Assembly (NCBI RefSeq): GCF_050948175.1
Contig: NW_027490111.1
Location: forward strand, 1,302,001-1,366,000
Direction of reading: 5' to 3'
DNA from: Xylocopa sonorina
Lineage: Eukaryota; Arthropoda; Insecta; Hymenoptera; Apidae
Length of the DNA stretch: 64,000 nucleotides
The translations under genes were made by a program, and so were the position numbers. Each line of letters begins with the position of its first letter. Position 1 is the stretch's first letter. Positions 61,701 to 64,000 of this stretch are shown one piece after another. The notes beneath the pieces were generated by a model. It saw only the letters and a list, made by a program, of their open reading frames with translations, did no database searches and was not told the origin of the DNA.

Positions 61701-63507
61701 ATTCAGATCCTTGTGCGACGTTGTAAACGAATTACAATTACAAACATTTAGTATCGCACAAACCTATCTAGACTCCGTATCCTGGTCCCGAATCCAGAAA
61801 ATCCTTCAGGACCTGTTTTATGAAACAACTGTCCAGATTACGGTCTGCCAGGGCCTCATTAAAACCCCTTCGGTCGAAGAGCGACTGAAAATAATAAGAG
61901 AAAACCACGACTCCCCTGTGGGAGGTCACAAAGGGGTTAATAAAACTTATTCTCGCATCAGACAACAATACTTTTGGCCAAACATGAAAACACAAATACA
62001 AGAATATATTGGCAAATGTAAAAGTTGTCAGACAGAGAAACTGGTCCGGGTAAAGACCAGACAGCCTCTCACTTTAACCGACACCCCTGGCAGGGCATTC
62101 GATAAGATTTCAATGGACGTAATGGGTCCTCTTCCCGAAACTTCCGACGGTTATACGAGTATCCTCACGATCCAAGATCTCCTCACTAAATACTCAATCG
62201 CAGTTCCTCTCAAAACCACCACCGCAGTAGACATTGCCGAAGCTTTAATAAAAGAATTCATTTGTAAATTCGGATGCCCGAAAGGCATACTCACGGACCA
62301 AGGTTCGAACTTTATAAACAGCTTGATTAAAGCCATAGCAATCAAATTCCGTATTAAGCAATACAAGTCCACTGCGTTCCATCCACAGACAAACGGGTCC
62401 GTTGAACGATCTCACCACGTCCTGGCCGAATATCTGAAGCATTACATAGAGTCGAGTAACGATTGGGTGAATTGGTTACCGTACGCAATGTTTTCATACA
62501 ACACCAGTGTGCACGAGGGTACATTATACACCCCACACGAACTAGTGTTCGGCAGGATAGCTAGGACGCCGTCAGCCACTCCTTTTCAGGACAGCTCTGA
62601 TAACGAAACTTATAGCGACTATCTTATACAACTTCAGGAGAAAATCTCGAAATCTCAGGATTTGGCTAAAGCCAATCTAGACAATGCGAAACGCCGTTCT
62701 AAATATTATTATGACCGAAATCTCAATGTCCAAAACTTCGAGGTAGGCCAATGGGTCTATCTTTTAAAAGAGCCGAACAAACATAAGTTCCAGGCACAGT
62801 ATTCTGGACCGTACCGTATCCTCGAAATTTTGGGCAATTGTAATGTTAAGCTGAATGTAAAAGGGCGCCATAAAATTGTTCATACGAACAAAATCAAAAT
62901 TTGTAAACGAATGCATAGTATGCAGAGTGTGGATGCTAGTGAAAGAAAAGTGCGAAAAACTGAAAATGAAGTCAGTGAGAGCAGTGACATTCAAACGAAC
63001 GCTGAAAGTGAAAGCGACGAAAGTGCCTGCAATCCGAAGGAAGCCCGCAGTCACGGTCCAATCTCCAAACGTTATCGCCAGGATCAACCAGGCGAAAAAC
63101 CTCAGATTCCGCAGCATCCAGCCGACAGGACCAAGAGAAGGATCCAGCATCCCGAAATCTACCCAACAGACAAGAGATCTCGGCATGGCCGAGATTCTTT
63201 TTCCAAGGGGGGTGGTGTAACGTCAGGCGTACCGCCTGCCACCCTCCGGCGTCCACCTCATCATCCCCAGCATCCGTATCTGGAGCCCCTGCACACGGGC
63301 CACCCGCCGACTCGCCGTCCCTACAGAAGGAGACAAAGGTACGAGAGGGAAGAGGGATGCAGCATGCCGCGCCCACGCGCGATCTCCACACACGAGGGGG
63401 AGGACTTCACCCCGTATTACGAGGGCGAGGAGCTCTCCGACACGTACTGGGTCGAATCCCCAGCAATCACGAAGCCCTATACGTACTTCTCGTACATGTG
63501 GGATTAG
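58780..63507 (+). CDS. pol: TE2 Pol polyprotein (PR-RT-RNase H-IN), intact
   Basis: 1575 codons from an internal ATG, with 60 more open codons back to the frameshift site; a Gag-Pol fusion would be about 2039 residues. Aspartic protease DTGA at 3-6, with the preceding strand encoded upstream of this ATG. Pro-rich linker 128-143. Reverse transcriptase about 400-600: DYR 451, D486, YLDD with D550/D551. RNase H: D697, E738, D763. Integrase: H1043, H1050, C1080, C1083; catalytic D1113, D1173, E1209 (35 residues between the last two, the classic D,D35E); GPY/F module at 1343. An acidic-to-basic tail (about 1380-1479) follows. The frame then passes the polypurine tract and continues about 290 bp into the 3' LTR, so residues 1480-1575 (Pro/His/Arg-rich, then acidic, ending Met-Trp-Asp) are LTR-encoded. 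No chromodomain. This start is the first ATG, but the natural N terminus is probably set by proteolysis. Confidence 0.96.
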   Translation: MVDTGAEINIIKRSALKASARIDKSEIVIITGVTDGKTATLGTVNLVIFGRVVPFNVVEDDFPLKPSGILGSGFCMDAEISFPNKIIKWNGKRIPFEDDIEALEEPSPESKIKPLLSPKRKQAPRTESIPPPPPRPPRKSSPPLKRDATTKSKLRTQDKAASPKSGDRISIPPRSNIGIKVRVVNSNLAEGIIPRIDLAPGIFFGNALVRVIRGKAVTRIINSSDRAVEIALPEIILEPAQIMTPLHKEDSPSLYPVFSKSTKSNVSAVPIGSSQKGKTSISFSNQTPYSTIETPPSRCKIANTQQISYAQAVKNNVQQAPLKQTSKSANLSKSRLDRILSLLRLDHLNAEEREHVVRLVQSTQELFHIEGDKLGHTSATTHKIPSVDDRPVNVKQYRFPPAHKEEIRRQVDKFLQNGVISPSKSPYNSPLWVVPKKPDSLGNKQWRVVIDYRALNEKSVADAYPLPCITEILDQLGSAKYFSTFDLASGFHQIPMEPADAPKTAFSTPHGHYEFKRMPFGLKNAPATFQRLMDNVLSGLQGNEIFVYLDDIVIYASSLQEHRLKFDKLTQRLKEANLVLQPDKCEFLRREVSYLGHIISEHGVKPDPAKISAVKNFPRPRNAKQIKQFLGLAGYYRRFIANFSNIAKPLTNLLKKDAPFVWRNEQENSFVKLRDCLCEAPILQYPNFKQPFVITTDASAEAIGAILSQGPIGRDLPIAYTSRLLNAAEKNYSTIEKECLAIVYAVHYFRLYIYGNQFKLVTDHRPLVWMNSVKDPSSRLVRWRLKLAEFDYEMVYKSGKTNLNADALSRNPAQIFPLSYSENSEDDIFDVPPETRKKYTTLAPPPTPVTSEPELPTPGTSFRTNTAPPPQVASDSTDFYTPAPNEFFRREPLFNFSRDALSTRRDNVVVFVTQSGHPYDTGAKDLANAEKFLPNKNHVLTKAKVIQIGNEFQIQLPIIEHSTRSINFQTVIETFRSLCDVVNELQLQTFSIAQTYLDSVSWSRIQKILQDLFYETTVQITVCQGLIKTPSVEERLKIIRENHDSPVGGHKGVNKTYSRIRQQYFWPNMKTQIQEYIGKCKSCQTEKLVRVKTRQPLTLTDTPGRAFDKISMDVMGPLPETSDGYTSILTIQDLLTKYSIAVPLKTTTAVDIAEALIKEFICKFGCPKGILTDQGSNFINSLIKAIAIKFRIKQYKSTAFHPQTNGSVERSHHVLAEYLKHYIESSNDWVNWLPYAMFSYNTSVHEGTLYTPHELVFGRIARTPSATPFQDSSDNETYSDYLIQLQEKISKSQDLAKANLDNAKRRSKYYYDRNLNVQNFEVGQWVYLLKEPNKHKFQAQYSGPYRILEILGNCNVKLNVKGRHKIVHTNKIKICKRMHSMQSVDASERKVRKTENEVSESSDIQTNAESESDESACNPKEARSHGPISKRYRQDQPGEKPQIPQHPADRTKRRIQHPEIYPTDKRSRHGRDSFSKGGGVTSGVPPATLRRPPHHPQHPYLEPLHTGHPPTRRPYRRRQRYEREEGCSMPRPRAISTHEGEDFTPYYEGEELSDTYWVESPAITKPYTYFSYMWD
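63177..63195 (+). other. Conserved hairpin just upstream of the polypurine tract
   Basis: ATCTCGGC, loop ATG, GCCGAGAT: a perfect 8-bp stem with a 3-nt loop (arms 63177-63184 and 63188-63195), ending 9 bp before the polypurine tract. The same hairpin occurs in TE1 (complement 23784-23802). It lies in the pol coding tail. The role is unknown. Confidence 0.6.
63205..63215 (+). other. TE2 polypurine tract
   Basis: AAGGGGGGTGG immediately before the TG of the 3' LTR. Same as in TE1. It codes for part of the Lys-Gly-Gly-Gly stretch of pol. Confidence 0.85.
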
Positions 63508-64000
63508 AATAAGCACACTACTCACCTATGTACATACACACCAACACACACCTAGATTTAAGTGAATATATGTATATATTTTATTCATGCACGGTTATGT
63601 TCCGTTGCACTCGCGCGCACACTCGACGCTCGCGGCTCACGCTTAACGCGGGCCGCGCCCCACTCCGAACGGCCGCCCCACCACGAGGGCCGAGCGGCCG
63701 CCCTACTCCGACCGTCCGCCCCACCGCGAGGGCCCAGCGACTCGCGCGCCGCGCGACCCGAGGAGGTCGCGGACGCGAGATCCGAGAGTCAGTTCGTATC
63801 TCATCTCCGAACCGAGGAGTTCTAATCCAGCATCCGAACGATGCACCTCCGATCCGAGCAATAGGCTCATTCGCAACGAGCAATTAGCTCTAATGCATTC
63901 GTCTCTATCCATACTCCCATAGCGGAGTCCATTCGATACTTTATACTATTTCTAATTCTCATTGTAATCGCTAGTCAGTAACTTAGAATTTAGTCAAGTG
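63216..64000 (+). repeat. TE2 3' LTR, first 785 bp (truncated by window end)
   Basis: Matches 55745-56529 with one substitution noticed (tatctggag against tatccggag, changing Pro to Leu in the Pol tail). It includes the TATA-like box at 63573-63582 and the GC-rich stretch. About 777 bp more, including the LTR-internal ORF, should follow beyond the window. Confidence 0.95.

Larger units (their letters stand above)
55745..64000 (+). mobile_element. TE2: Ty3/Gypsy LTR retrotransposon, coding-intact, 3' LTR cut by window end
   Basis: Same family as TE1, in plus orientation: 5' LTR 55745-57306, primer-binding site 57320-57337, gag 57389-58708, pol 58780-63507, polypurine tract 63205-63215, 3' LTR from 63216 (785 of 1562 bp visible). 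The internal region is 5909 bp against 5912 bp in TE1. Gag and Pol are both open with all expected catalytic and zinc-binding residues, and the visible parts of the two LTRs differ at only one site I noticed. This copy is therefore a candidate autonomous, recently inserted element. The target-site duplication cannot be tested because the right flank is outside the window. Its 5' end faces the 5' end of TE1 across 24.5 kb of satellite. Confidence 0.96.

Noticed and set aside
1..64000. Telomeric repeats, rRNA, host single-copy genes
   Set aside because: No TTAGG-type array, no rRNA-like sequence and no intron-exon gene outside the retroelements was recognised.

Overview
The window is eukaryotic repetitive DNA, most likely pericentromeric or other heterochromatic sequence from an arthropod. 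I lean to an insect, possibly a hymenopteran, from the insect-like Ty3/Gypsy polyprotein and the CpG-rich retroelement; this host call is inference, because nothing else in the window identifies the species. I see no single-copy host gene, tRNA, rRNA or bacterial-type feature.

Layout. (1) 1-22201: a head-to-tail satellite array with a 174-bp monomer (58 codons, one stop-poor frame), organised into several different higher-order repeats (24-mer 4176 bp, 28-mer about 4870 bp, 11-mer 1914 bp). (2) 22202-31261: a full-length Ty3/Gypsy LTR retrotransposon (TE1) on the minus strand, with 1562-bp LTRs, a pol reading frame without breaks and a gag broken by one nonsense codon. Its outer 5' LTR end carries an extra 24-bp tandem copy of the LTR terminus, and no target-site duplication is visible. 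(3) 31262-55744: a second stretch of the same satellite in the same orientation but built from different monomer subfamilies and higher-order units (24-mer 4175 bp, 15-mer 2610 bp). (4) 55745-64000: a second, closely related element (TE2) on the plus strand, with gag and pol both open; its 3' LTR is cut by the window edge after 785 bp.

How the retroelement is built. LTRs start TG and end CA. A primer-binding site complementary to the 3' end of a leucine tRNA lies 13 bp inside the 5' LTR, and a G-rich polypurine tract abuts the 3' LTR. Gag has a possible coiled coil and two CCHC zinc knuckles. Pol has protease, reverse transcriptase, RNase H and integrase (HHCC, D,D35E and GPY/F), with no chromodomain and no env. 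The gag-pol overlap contains a textbook -1 frameshift signal (GGGAAAC, 6-nt spacer, GC-rich hairpin), present in both copies. The pol frame does not stop before the 3' LTR: it runs through the polypurine tract and about 290 bp into the LTR. The LTR also holds a second sense ORF whose stop codon overlaps a perfect splice-donor consensus.

The satellite shows two perfect dyad symmetries per consensus monomer (14 bp and 10 bp), very recent block duplications, and two short intervals where single-base indels cluster in a way that looks like uncorrected assembly error. The two elements lie in opposite orientation on either side of 24.5 kb of satellite, and TE1 sits exactly where satellite subfamily composition changes, which suggests recombination at the element.
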